Part shown: positions 18,291 through 26,400 of the stretch, in pieces
How the letters are laid out: every line of letters begins with the position of its first letter
How positions within the stretch are numbered: the first letter of the stretch is position 1
From: Tritrichomonas foetus
Taxonomy: Eukaryota; Parabasalia; Tritrichomonadida; Tritrichomonadidae
Assembly: GCA_001839685.1 (NCBI GenBank)
Contig: MLAK01000996.1
Coordinates: 1-38,161 of the forward strand
Direction of reading: 5' to 3'
Length of the DNA stretch: 38,161 nucleotides
The notes under the pieces: model-generated
What the model saw: only the letters and a program-made list of their open reading frames with translations
What the model was told of the DNA's origin: nothing
Databases searched by the model: none
Translations under genes and position numbers: made by a program

Positions 18291-19391
18291 ATGATCAGCG
18301 ACAAGCTTAGCCCAATGAAATCCTGGAAAGTCGGAGACAAGATCAGTTTCTGTCTTGGTGCCGATGTTGGAGGCTCAGGTATTCGTTTCTGCGTAACCAA
18401 TTTTCATGATCCCCGACAAAAAATCGAACCAGGCCATATGAAAACCAAGAACGTTCACGAATTCTACAAGGTTATTTCCGATTTTAGCAAAGCCATTCAA
18501 TCAGTCGCTCCAGGTGCCGAATGCCTTGGCTCGTCTTTCGCATGCGCAGGTCTGAGAAAAGGAAACACTGTCCAAGTTATGAATTGGAGTGGTTCAGCCG
18601 AAGACCAAACAATCAAAATCCCCGAAATCGATCGAACTCTTTTCCCGCCAAATCATTCAGTCATGATGAACGATCTCGAAGCCGGCGCTTACGGAATTGT
18701 TTCACTTTCGGAAATGAAAGAATCAGACCAGTACTTCACCAAACTCTGGGGACCAAAATCCGGATCGATCATATCCGATAAAGGTCATACAATTGTACTT
18801 GCTATGGGCTCTGGTCTTGGTGCTGCTTTGGTCCACCATGATATTTGGACCAACACAACAGTTGTCATTCCAACCGAAACTGGTTTCTTACTATCATCAC
18901 CGAGGGGCATCGACCATCCAACCTACAAGGAAGATGTAGGAAACATCAACTATGTAAGTGACCACTACTATCAAGGAAAGAATGCACCTTGTTTCGAAGA
19001 TCTTGCAAGTGGTCGTGGACTCGTAATCGATTATGATTATTTGATTGGACGTCCTTCAGGCTGGACTGCCATCCAAATCGTCGAGCAGGCAAAGAAAGGT
19101 GACGCAAAGGCCAAGCTCGCTATGAAGAAGCACTACATTTACTTCCTTCGTGCAGCCAAGCAAATCGCCTACGGAATGAACTGCAAGTCCGTCGTCATGG
19201 CTCTTTCAAACCAGGTCGCAAACAAGTGGCTCATTGATGAAATTCATAAGTCACTCGAACATGAATTCAAAGATACAACTGCTTGGAAGGCAACACAAGG
19301 AATCAGTGTGTTCTCCCAGACAAAGGACATCAATGTGAACATGATCGGTACGAACTACATGGCTCACTTTGCTGCAAGAAATAAAGTTTAA
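18291..19391 (+). CDS. Glucokinase, bacterial-type (ROK/ASKHA fold)
   Basis: 366 aa. It phosphorylates glucose to glucose 6-phosphate with ATP, the entry step of glycolysis; trichomonads use bacterial-type glucokinases in place of animal-type hexokinases. Motifs seen are the phosphate-1 loop LGADVGGSGIRF (22-33), catalytic base region NDLEAGAYG (127-135, D128), the adenosine/phosphate-2 GSGLGAAL (173-180) and glucose-binding E196 in ETGF. The bacterial E(G/x)GH motif is altered to ETGF. The length is slightly above E. coli Glk (about 320 aa). G+C and codon choice (many C-ending codons) are richer than in neighbours, consistent with high expression. The start is the ATG at 18291; a second ATG (residue 9) is possible. 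A tandem array follows directly after the stop. Confidence 0.9.
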   Translation: MISDKLSPMKSWKVGDKISFCLGADVGGSGIRFCVTNFHDPRQKIEPGHMKTKNVHEFYKVISDFSKAIQSVAPGAECLGSSFACAGLRKGNTVQVMNWSGSAEDQTIKIPEIDRTLFPPNHSVMMNDLEAGAYGIVSLSEMKESDQYFTKLWGPKSGSIISDKGHTIVLAMGSGLGAALVHHDIWTNTTVVIPTETGFLLSSPRGIDHPTYKEDVGNINYVSDHYYQGKNAPCFEDLASGRGLVIDYDYLIGRPSGWTAIQIVEQAKKGDAKAKLAMKKHYIYFLRAAKQIAYGMNCKSVVMALSNQVANKWLIDEIHKSLEHEFKDTTAWKATQGISVFSQTKDINVNMIGTNYMAHFAARNKV

Positions 19392-19430
19392 TTTAAGTTT
19401 GGATATATTTTTATTTCTTGATTATTCTTT

Positions 19431-19598
19431 ATTTATTCTTTTTGTTGTTTATTTATTCTTTTTGTTGTTTATTTATTCTTTTTGTTGTTTATTTATTCTT
19501 TTTGTTGTTTATTTATTCTTTTTGTTGTTTATTTATTCTTTTTGTTGTTTATTTATTCTTTTTGTTGTTTATTTATTCTTTTGGTTGTTTATTTATTC
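19431..19598 (+). repeat. 20-bp tandem array, 8 units plus a partial
   Basis: Eight copies of ATTTATTCTTTTTGTTGTTT. The last full unit has a single T-to-G change, and an 8-bp partial unit follows. It begins 40 bp after the glucokinase stop and is probably within or next to its 3' UTR. The array is open in two forward frames as a hydrophobic repeat, which is an artefact. Confidence 0.95.
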
Positions 19599-19870
19599 AA
19601 ATCGTGTCAAATAAAAGTATAAGAGGGGTAAACTTAGAATAAATCTGACAGAATATTTTATAAAAATTTATCCCAATGTAAGAAGATGATTTTCCTCCGT
19701 TATTACTCATTATCATCAAATGAACAAACGCTCTAGAGTTTTCTAGAAAATAACGAATTGATAATATATTACTTTTATGAAAAAACTATTGAAGCATGAA
19801 TTCTAAAACATCTTCAAGCTTCTTATTCTATCGGTCACAAACAAGTGTAGATTTCAATTCCTACATTATT
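19599..19870. other. A+T-rich flank
   Basis: Sequence between the 20-bp array and the decayed coding region. No feature recognised. Confidence 0.4.
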
Positions 19871-19874
19871 TTGT

Positions 19875-20909
19875 TATCATGATTGTGAGATTAAAAAGGT
19901 ATTTCAAGATAATAATAGGAACAATTGGCAAAATCATGAATAATATTCTGATGAAGAAAGCATCAGATTTATTTGCAAAGATGATACAGTATTAAAATTC
20001 TCTTTTCAATATAGCAACGCTTTTCATGCTTATAAATGATCCTTTCATAGTTTTTAAACATGCTTGCTAAAATCCGTATTCAAAATCATTTTTGATTCAC
20101 CAATAATCATCATCGTATAAGTCTGGGTGCTCAAGAAATTGTATCAAAACTATTCTGGCAATTAATATGGGTTCTATCAACAACAATGAAATTAAAAACT
20201 ATTGGAGCTTGAACCGATTCAGTTTTACCTTGAATGATGTAAATGACTTTTAGGTGAATAAAGATAAAAAAATCAAACCAAAGTCACCAAAACTAGTTTC
20301 TAAAGTCACTATGACAAGATTCTAGTCAAAATAAAATAAATTTCTACAATTTTTACATTGAAACACCATGAAGATACGTTTTAACAATTCTATTGTGAAT
20401 TCTTTCTAATAGTTTATGTATGCCTACATTGATAATTCCCGAGTTTACAGTGGAGTATTTTCACATGAGATGATGAATGAAAGGATAAAGAACTAACATT
20501 TGTTTTTGTCATGATTACGATGACTCATCAACCACTGTTCGTAAAACCCATGGGATGACCTCTCTCTCATTGATGAAGAAGAATTGAGTGGAAAAAAGAC
20601 AGTTATAACACAAGTGGTTTTGATATGGAATATTATTTTGATAGAGAACTATATATATTTAGAGAAGCAGTTCACAAGGTAATACACTCTCAAACTCACA
20701 ATGATGAACCAATAATGTAGCATATGTTGTTTTTGTGACGATCAAAACAGGTGAGGAGTTCTTCATAAAGTTTCTTCGCCTATGTAAGGGTGTGAAATGA
20801 ATGATCTTTCGAATCACTTGAAATCGCTAGGATTCAGATGCTGATAACAAAAATAAGTATGAAGAAATTGAAGAAAAGTATTGCCAATTTATGTTTTTTG
20901 AGTGAGAAA
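19875..20909 (+). pseudogene. Decayed coding region with multiple stops and frameshifts
   Basis: No intact frame exists, but protein-like segments follow one another on the plus strand, hopping frame. Examples in order: SDEESIRFICKDDTVLKF (about 19951-20030), NNNEIKNYWSLNRFSFTL (about 20170), DNSRVYSGVFSHEMMNER (about 20430), DMEYYFDRELYIFREAVHK (about 20620-20690), AYVVFVTIKTGEEFFIKF (20720-20773), MNDLSNHLKSLGF (about 20798) and NKYEEIEEKYCQFMFFE (about 20855-20903). The residue mix (aromatics, alternating charges) and the relay from one frame to the next at short gaps suggest one eroded gene rather than chance. The family is not recognised; a transposase relic is possible. Chance open runs are common in A+T-rich DNA, so confidence is moderate. 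Confidence 0.42.
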
Positions 20910-20940
20910 TGCTTAATGTCAGTTTTTCCTTAGTTTATTT

Positions 20941-21056
20941 ATTTCTTTTCTTTGTATATTTCTTTTCTTTGTATATTTCTTTTCTTTGTATATTTCTTTT
21001 CTTTGTATATTTCTTTTCTTTGTATATTTCTTTTCTTTGTATATTTCTTTTCTTTT
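20941..21056 (+). repeat. 17-bp tandem array, 6 units plus a partial
   Basis: Six copies of ATTTCTTTTCTTTGTAT plus a partial unit. It follows directly after the decayed coding region. It is open on both strands as low-complexity peptide, which is not a gene. Confidence 0.95.
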
Positions 21057-21216
21057 CATTTTTTAAACTTCGTGACCTCCTCAACATGAGAAATCTTTGA
21101 CCATATTTCACATTCACACGTGAATATCATAAACTAAAAAATATTGAATAATTTCGATTGCAGTATGATCTTACAAACCGAAAATTTAGCTTATATTGGA
21201 GGTATTCAATGCTCTT

Positions 21217-21347
21217 CAACAAACAAACAAACAAATAACTAACAACAAATAACAAATAAACAAAAAATTAACAAACAAGCAAACAAGCAAATAACTAACA
21301 ACAAATAACAAACAACAAACAAACAAATAACAAACAAAATGAACAAA
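21217..21347 (+). repeat. AAC/AAAT-rich simple-sequence tract
   Basis: Irregular repeats of AACA, AAACA and AATAACA, ending 27 bp before the stop of the next minus-strand gene. On that gene's strand it is a GTTT-rich 3' flank. Confidence 0.85.
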
Positions 21348-21373
21348 AGAAATAAAATAACTTTAATAAAAAA

Positions 21374-22393
21374 TTACACTCCATTAATCCATGAGTTTCG
21401 ATCTTTCAAAGATTTTCCATTCAATATTTTCCTGAGGGCTTCTTCGTTGTTCTCCTTTGGACTCATCGCCTTTGTCGCCAGGAATTTCTGTTTCTGCTGC
21501 TTCTGGACGTCTTTGAAGTTTCTCACTTTTCTAGATGTAGCGCTCGATCTTCCATCATCATCATCGTCAAAATCGTTGTCATCATTCTGTCCGTAATTTC
21601 TATTGTAATTGCATCTTGGTGAAGTTTGACTACAATCTCCACTTTTTCTGAACTTATTTGGCGACCGAAGTTCTTCACGAACTCTTTCTAGCTTCTTTCT
21701 TTCACGTGGTTTCATGTTTGCTTCTCTGTTTGCAATTTTTTCCCGTCTTTGACGAGTTTCCTCTTTAATTTCATCATCTTTTTGAGTTCGAACGAGTTCC
21801 CGCTTATATTTTTTACCATGCATTCTTTTTTCTTTGGCTTCCTCCAATTTTCTGTCGGCCTCTTCTCTAATTTTCTGCTGCCTTCGCCGTTCCCTGCGGG
21901 CCAATTCGGCGGCTGGCAATGAAATATCTACTGATACGAAAGTAACTGTCGATCCGGAGTTTTCTTCTATTGATGATTCGAGCTTTTTAGCGCTGTTTGA
22001 GGTTGTTTCGAGTTGATATGTAATTAATTTTTCGCGGGTATTGAAATCTTTTTTAGAGGCTTCTTTCAGCTTGAGGGTTGCGACAGGTGATTCATATGAT
22101 GGATAAACGGGCGTATTTGGGTCATCTTCTTCGGAATCGTCTTCATCGTTCATACCATCAAGATTCTCATCAAAACCTCTTGGAAATGGAATCGTTGGAT
22201 TATACATTGAGTAGAGAATAGACGTGACTAAATTTTGGTAGTTTCTAACGGCTAATTCAGCTGGAGATTGATCGCCATTTTTGGGTGGGAATATATCGAC
22301 GTGAGGTTTTTTATTGTTTTTTGGGTTGTCATCGGAGTCGCTGTCATTATCGATGGGTTTTGGATTCCTGGGTTTGAGTGAATTATTCAACAT
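21374..22393 (-). CDS. Hypothetical charged protein with a basic helical core, 339 aa
   Basis: Not recognised. The N-terminus contains a DSDSDD acidic patch and a more ordered segment (about 45-85, SPAELAVRNYQNLVTSILY). The middle (about 165-235) is a long highly charged helix (ELARRERRRQQKIREEADRK, then EKRMHGKKYKREL), probably a single alpha-helix or coiled coil. A second acidic tract (NDDNDFDDDDDG, about 270-285) is followed by a basic C-terminus ending KSLKDRNSWINGV. This composition is common in nuclear or RNA-binding proteins, but nothing specific is supported. The start is the ATG at 22393, head-to-head with the gene at 22585 (191 bp between starts). Confidence 0.75.
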   Translation of the reverse strand: MLNNSLKPRNPKPIDNDSDSDDNPKNNKKPHVDIFPPKNGDQSPAELAVRNYQNLVTSILYSMYNPTIPFPRGFDENLDGMNDEDDSEEDDPNTPVYPSYESPVATLKLKEASKKDFNTREKLITYQLETTSNSAKKLESSIEENSGSTVTFVSVDISLPAAELARRERRRQQKIREEADRKLEEAKEKRMHGKKYKRELVRTQKDDEIKEETRQRREKIANREANMKPRERKKLERVREELRSPNKFRKSGDCSQTSPRCNYNRNYGQNDDNDFDDDDDGRSSATSRKVRNFKDVQKQQKQKFLATKAMSPKENNEEALRKILNGKSLKDRNSWINGV

Positions 22394-22584
22394 TTTGATA
22401 TTTTTGATAGAAAATTGGTTTTTTTGATTATTTCACCATCAAATTCACCTTATGATTCACCTTATCGATACTTTTGACCGAATATACATTTAATCTTCAA
22501 TGACTGAATATCACCTGAAAAAAATGATATTGCACTTAAATTTTGAATAGACAAAATTTACCAAAGAGGTTAAATAATTGCCAA

Positions 22585-22977
22585 ATGTCTAGTACATCGC
22601 TTCCAGAGATAGTATCTTGCCAAATCATCGAAAAAGGCAAAAGCAAAGATATCGCACTCGGTGTCAAGGCAGCACCTAACAATACAGGCTTTATTCTCGA
22701 AGTTTACGACTCCCCGACTTCGCGTTGGGCAAAAAATTCTTACAACCTTCGCCGCGTCCTTTCAGAGCTTAAAACACAAGATGTCGGACCAAGTACTCTT
22801 CTTCTTATTACTACAGAACAGGAAATAACCTTCAGTTTCAAGAATCCAAACGACGCGTTGATTTATCATAATTTTATATGCGAAAAATCAGAAGTACAGG
22901 CTGAAAATAAAGCCATATCTCAATTAGATGATGAAATGAGGATGATTTGGCCATTCCCGGGAGGAAGTTTCTTTTGA
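22585..22977 (+). CDS. Small hypothetical protein, possibly PH/EVH1-like, 130 aa
   Basis: Starts at the ATG 22585 (MSSTSLPE). An upstream in-frame TTG at 22543 would add 14 residues but is not a credible eukaryotic start. The chain alternates short beta-like hydrophobic stretches (IALGVKAA, GFILEVYDS, TLLLITTEQEITFSFKN) and ends in a helix (DALIYHNFICEK), a layout compatible with a small PH-like fold. The C-terminal tail is acidic, then DEMRMIWPFPGGSFF; the final aromatic WPF segment could be a short docking motif. These are inferences from pattern. G+C is higher in the first half, which supports real coding. Family unknown. Confidence 0.65.
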   Translation: MSSTSLPEIVSCQIIEKGKSKDIALGVKAAPNNTGFILEVYDSPTSRWAKNSYNLRRVLSELKTQDVGPSTLLLITTEQEITFSFKNPNDALIYHNFICEKSEVQAENKAISQLDDEMRMIWPFPGGSFF

Positions 22978-23192
22978 TACGTATTTTATTTTTATTTACT
23001 AAATTATGTTGATTTATCATAATTATTATCTCATTTTACATAGATTTGATTATATTGTTTATTTTATTTTAGTTCATGAGTAATTTGTTTCATCAAAGTT
23101 GTTATTATTTTCCATTTAAATGATAAGGAATATCTAATAGCGGTTGTTTAACCTTATTGAATGAATAATTCACCATGTTTGTTTAGTTATTA

Positions 23193-23300
23193 ATGACGAA
23201 TTTGGCATCCGCACCAGTCACCTATATTCCAGTAGAAGGAACTGAAGGATGTTTTCAACGAGATAATAATCTGAATTTGATTGCACTTAATATGATATAA
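23193..23300 (+). CDS. Possible 35-aa small ORF
   Basis: ATG to TAA, 36 codons, encoding MTNLASAPVTYIPVEGTE and a charged/polar end. The first half uses codons unlike the surrounding A+T-rich spacer (gca tcc gca cca gtc acc), which is why I list it. No homology recognised and no clear Inr. It could equally be a fragment of an older gene. Confidence 0.22.
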   Translation: MTNLASAPVTYIPVEGTEGCFQRDNNLNLIALNMI

Positions 23301-23418
23301 TCTTGTTTTAGATAGAATATTTATATTTCACTTGTTTTTATCGCATTTTTTACATGTGTGAGAAAATCGTGAAAATGTGAACGTTTAAATTTTATCGAAT
23401 TCTATCCCTTTCTGATTC

Positions 23419-26400
23419 ATGAGAAAGAAAATATCAACAGACACGATACCAACAGACTCTTCATTTGTTGATATTTCTTGTTCATCGATCGCAAGCTTAT
23501 CTTTCCTTGAAAAATTCACACATATCGTAACACTCGACGCATCTCGTACTTCAGTTTCCAATTTGAAAGGCGTACATGAAATAGAATCACTCACAAATAT
23601 CAGAATGGCAGCCACGCCTTTTGCGCGATCGAAGCATTATCGATTAATGTTATTAATTTCAATAAGTTCGAAACTTTCTTGCATCGATGATATCACCGTT
23701 TCTACGTCTGAAAAAAAGGTCGCCGATTCAATGAGAGATTCCCTCAAAGATTACTTATACGAAGGCTGGGTAATTATCAAATTGCATCCAACAACAATTC
23801 GAAAAGATAAAACAGAAAAAGTGATCAAAGATAAAAACAGTACAATTACTAAGTCGAAATCTACAACATCGAAAAAAAATGCTGATAATTCGCATTCGAA
23901 CTCAAAACCACAACCAGAACTTCAGCAATCACCAGAAATTAACAAGCCAAGAAGGAGGCTCTGCCCTGTTTTTGATTTCCGAAATAAACCATTATTTAGT
24001 ACTGTAACCAATCCAACAACCAGCCAAACAACTACATCAAACAATTTACCAAACAATTCATTAAATAATTCATCAAAAAATTCATTAAATAATTCATCAA
24101 ATGTTAATTCAAATTCATCTAATGTTAATTCAAATTCATCTAATAAGAACTCTACACCTCAAAAATCACAAGTTGTTTCAAATTCTCCAAAAAATTACAT
24201 TTCTCCGCGAAATATTAGTTCAAATAAGAGAAGTGCATCATTGAATAATAACACACCCAAAAAATCACCCATGCAAACAGATTCTAATAATGATAAAAAA
24301 ATTGAAGAGAATAATACTCCTGAAAAAGTTGAAAATCAAACACCAACAAAAGCTCAGAGAAGGCTTAGTCCAAAAAGTAATCGTTCAATTAAGAGTAAGT
24401 TATTTAGATCACCATTCAAAACAGGCGAAAAATCACCAAAACCAGCTTCTATTAAATATATTGATGAAATAGCAGACAATGATCAACCTGGAAAAGAGGA
24501 AGAAGAGTATCATCAAGAACTCTCAAATTTCACTGAAAATAATGAAATTTTAGACAAAAAAGTTCAAAAAACTGAATCCAATTATTCTAATGCTACTATT
24601 CAAAATACTTTGGAGAATAAGGATTCTAATGTTTCATCGAATCATAATATGCAAAGTATCAATAATATTCATCAAAGTGTTAACCATGAAGATTCTAATG
24701 ATGAGGGTGTTGGTGATAATGACGATGATGACAATGAACAACAAAAATTGAAATCACATGAAACAACCAAGGTCCCTAAAAATGAAATTATTAATGAAAA
24801 TGTTAATTTAGATAATAAAATCAAGTCCACAATCCGAGAAAAAGAATTAAAAGATACTGAAATAGTAAATAAAATTTCTGATACCGAAATAAACAATAAA
24901 TCTCCAAATGCTAAATCCTGTAAAGTGATTAGGAAGGTTGTTCGTAAATCAAAAGATTCTTTGAAAAATGTTCAAAAAGAAAATATTTTAGAAAATACCA
25001 AAGGAAATATATTAGAGACTATCAAAGAAACACCCAAAGAATATCTAAAAGATCCTATTGAACAAAATATAAAAGAAAACCCAACAGGAAACGTAAACGA
25101 AAATGCGAAAGAAAGTGGCAAAGAAAACATCAATTCGATCAAAACTAATCCTCTTGAAATAAATAGCATGAAAAGTACATCATCTCCATCAAAGAAGTCA
25201 CAACAGAAAGTTCAAATAATTGAAAGCTCTCCAAGCGAAACTAACATCTCCTCAATTAAAATGACAAGAAAAGGCGATAAATCTAGCTTTCCAGATCAAA
25301 TTTTCCATCCACATAGCATTTCAAATTCTTCTGATTTGGATTTACTAAATCTTGATGAAGCGAATATTAATATCTTATCCAAACTTACAACAGATTCAAC
25401 AGAAACAAGTACCCCAAGTACACTTTCAACATCGACCGAAAAATTATCTGAAAGTCCTGGTACTGCATCCCCAGATATAAATGCTGCCATTGAAAAGAGT
25501 ATCAAACAAATATTATCACCAGAAATACCTTCTACAAGTGTCTCTCCATGGAGTGTCAAAAAGGCTCTTGAGCTAGATTCGGATGAAGATCAGGCAATAT
25601 TCGATAGAATTAATCAAAAATTACAAAATAACAAAAAAATTTCCATTCAAAATTCGGAAGAATTAATGATCGCTAAGGCAATTGATCCTACAATAGATTC
25701 CGCACCATATTATGAAGATTCAGATGATGCGAATGACAATGATTTCTATAGCAACAAAAACATTGACATTGATAAAAACCAAGCACCCAAAAACAATGAT
25801 ACAAAAATAAAACGATTTTCCAAATATATTAAAAGTCAAAATAAAGCACCTTTACAGTCATCACAAAAGATGGATTTTAATGATAATAAAAATAATCTTA
25901 GTTCAATGATTCCGAAACATAAAACTGTAAAGAATGCCAAAAGTATCAAAGTTGAAAATAAAATTGATTCTAACGAGTTCGCTAAACAGATATTAAAAAG
26001 CAAAAATAAAGGCAATCTAGTTGAAGGAAAAGGCTGGAAAGTTAATGATAAACGAAATAAAACTAAGACTAAAAGATCAAAAATTCACTCAAAATCATCT
26101 CAAAAAAAGAACAATATTTATAGTAAAGATCATATGGAGCAAGTCCAAAGAATTAAATTTTCATTACACAATAAAAAGAAACGGAATGAAGAGGAAGAAA
26201 ATGAATATAGTGAAGATCATTATGAATTTGAAAATGTTGAAGAAAATAATACTGAAAGAGATTACAGTGAAGGTTTAAATGACATTCATGATGATACGAA
26301 TGATAATAGTGATAAAATTAAAGACGAAATTAATGAAGAAATAAACAATGAGGTTTATGATCAAATTAATAAGGATATTAATGAAGACATCAACAACGAT

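Noticed and set aside
19369..19642. Hydrophobic repeat peptides from the 20-bp array
   Set aside because: Translations of a tandem repeat; the unit length is not a multiple of three and several frames are equally open.
20909..21117. Low-complexity ORFs on both strands over the 17-bp array
   Set aside because: Products of the repeat itself.
22543..22584. 14-residue upstream extension of the 130-aa protein
   Set aside because: It begins with TTG; the first ATG in frame is 22585.
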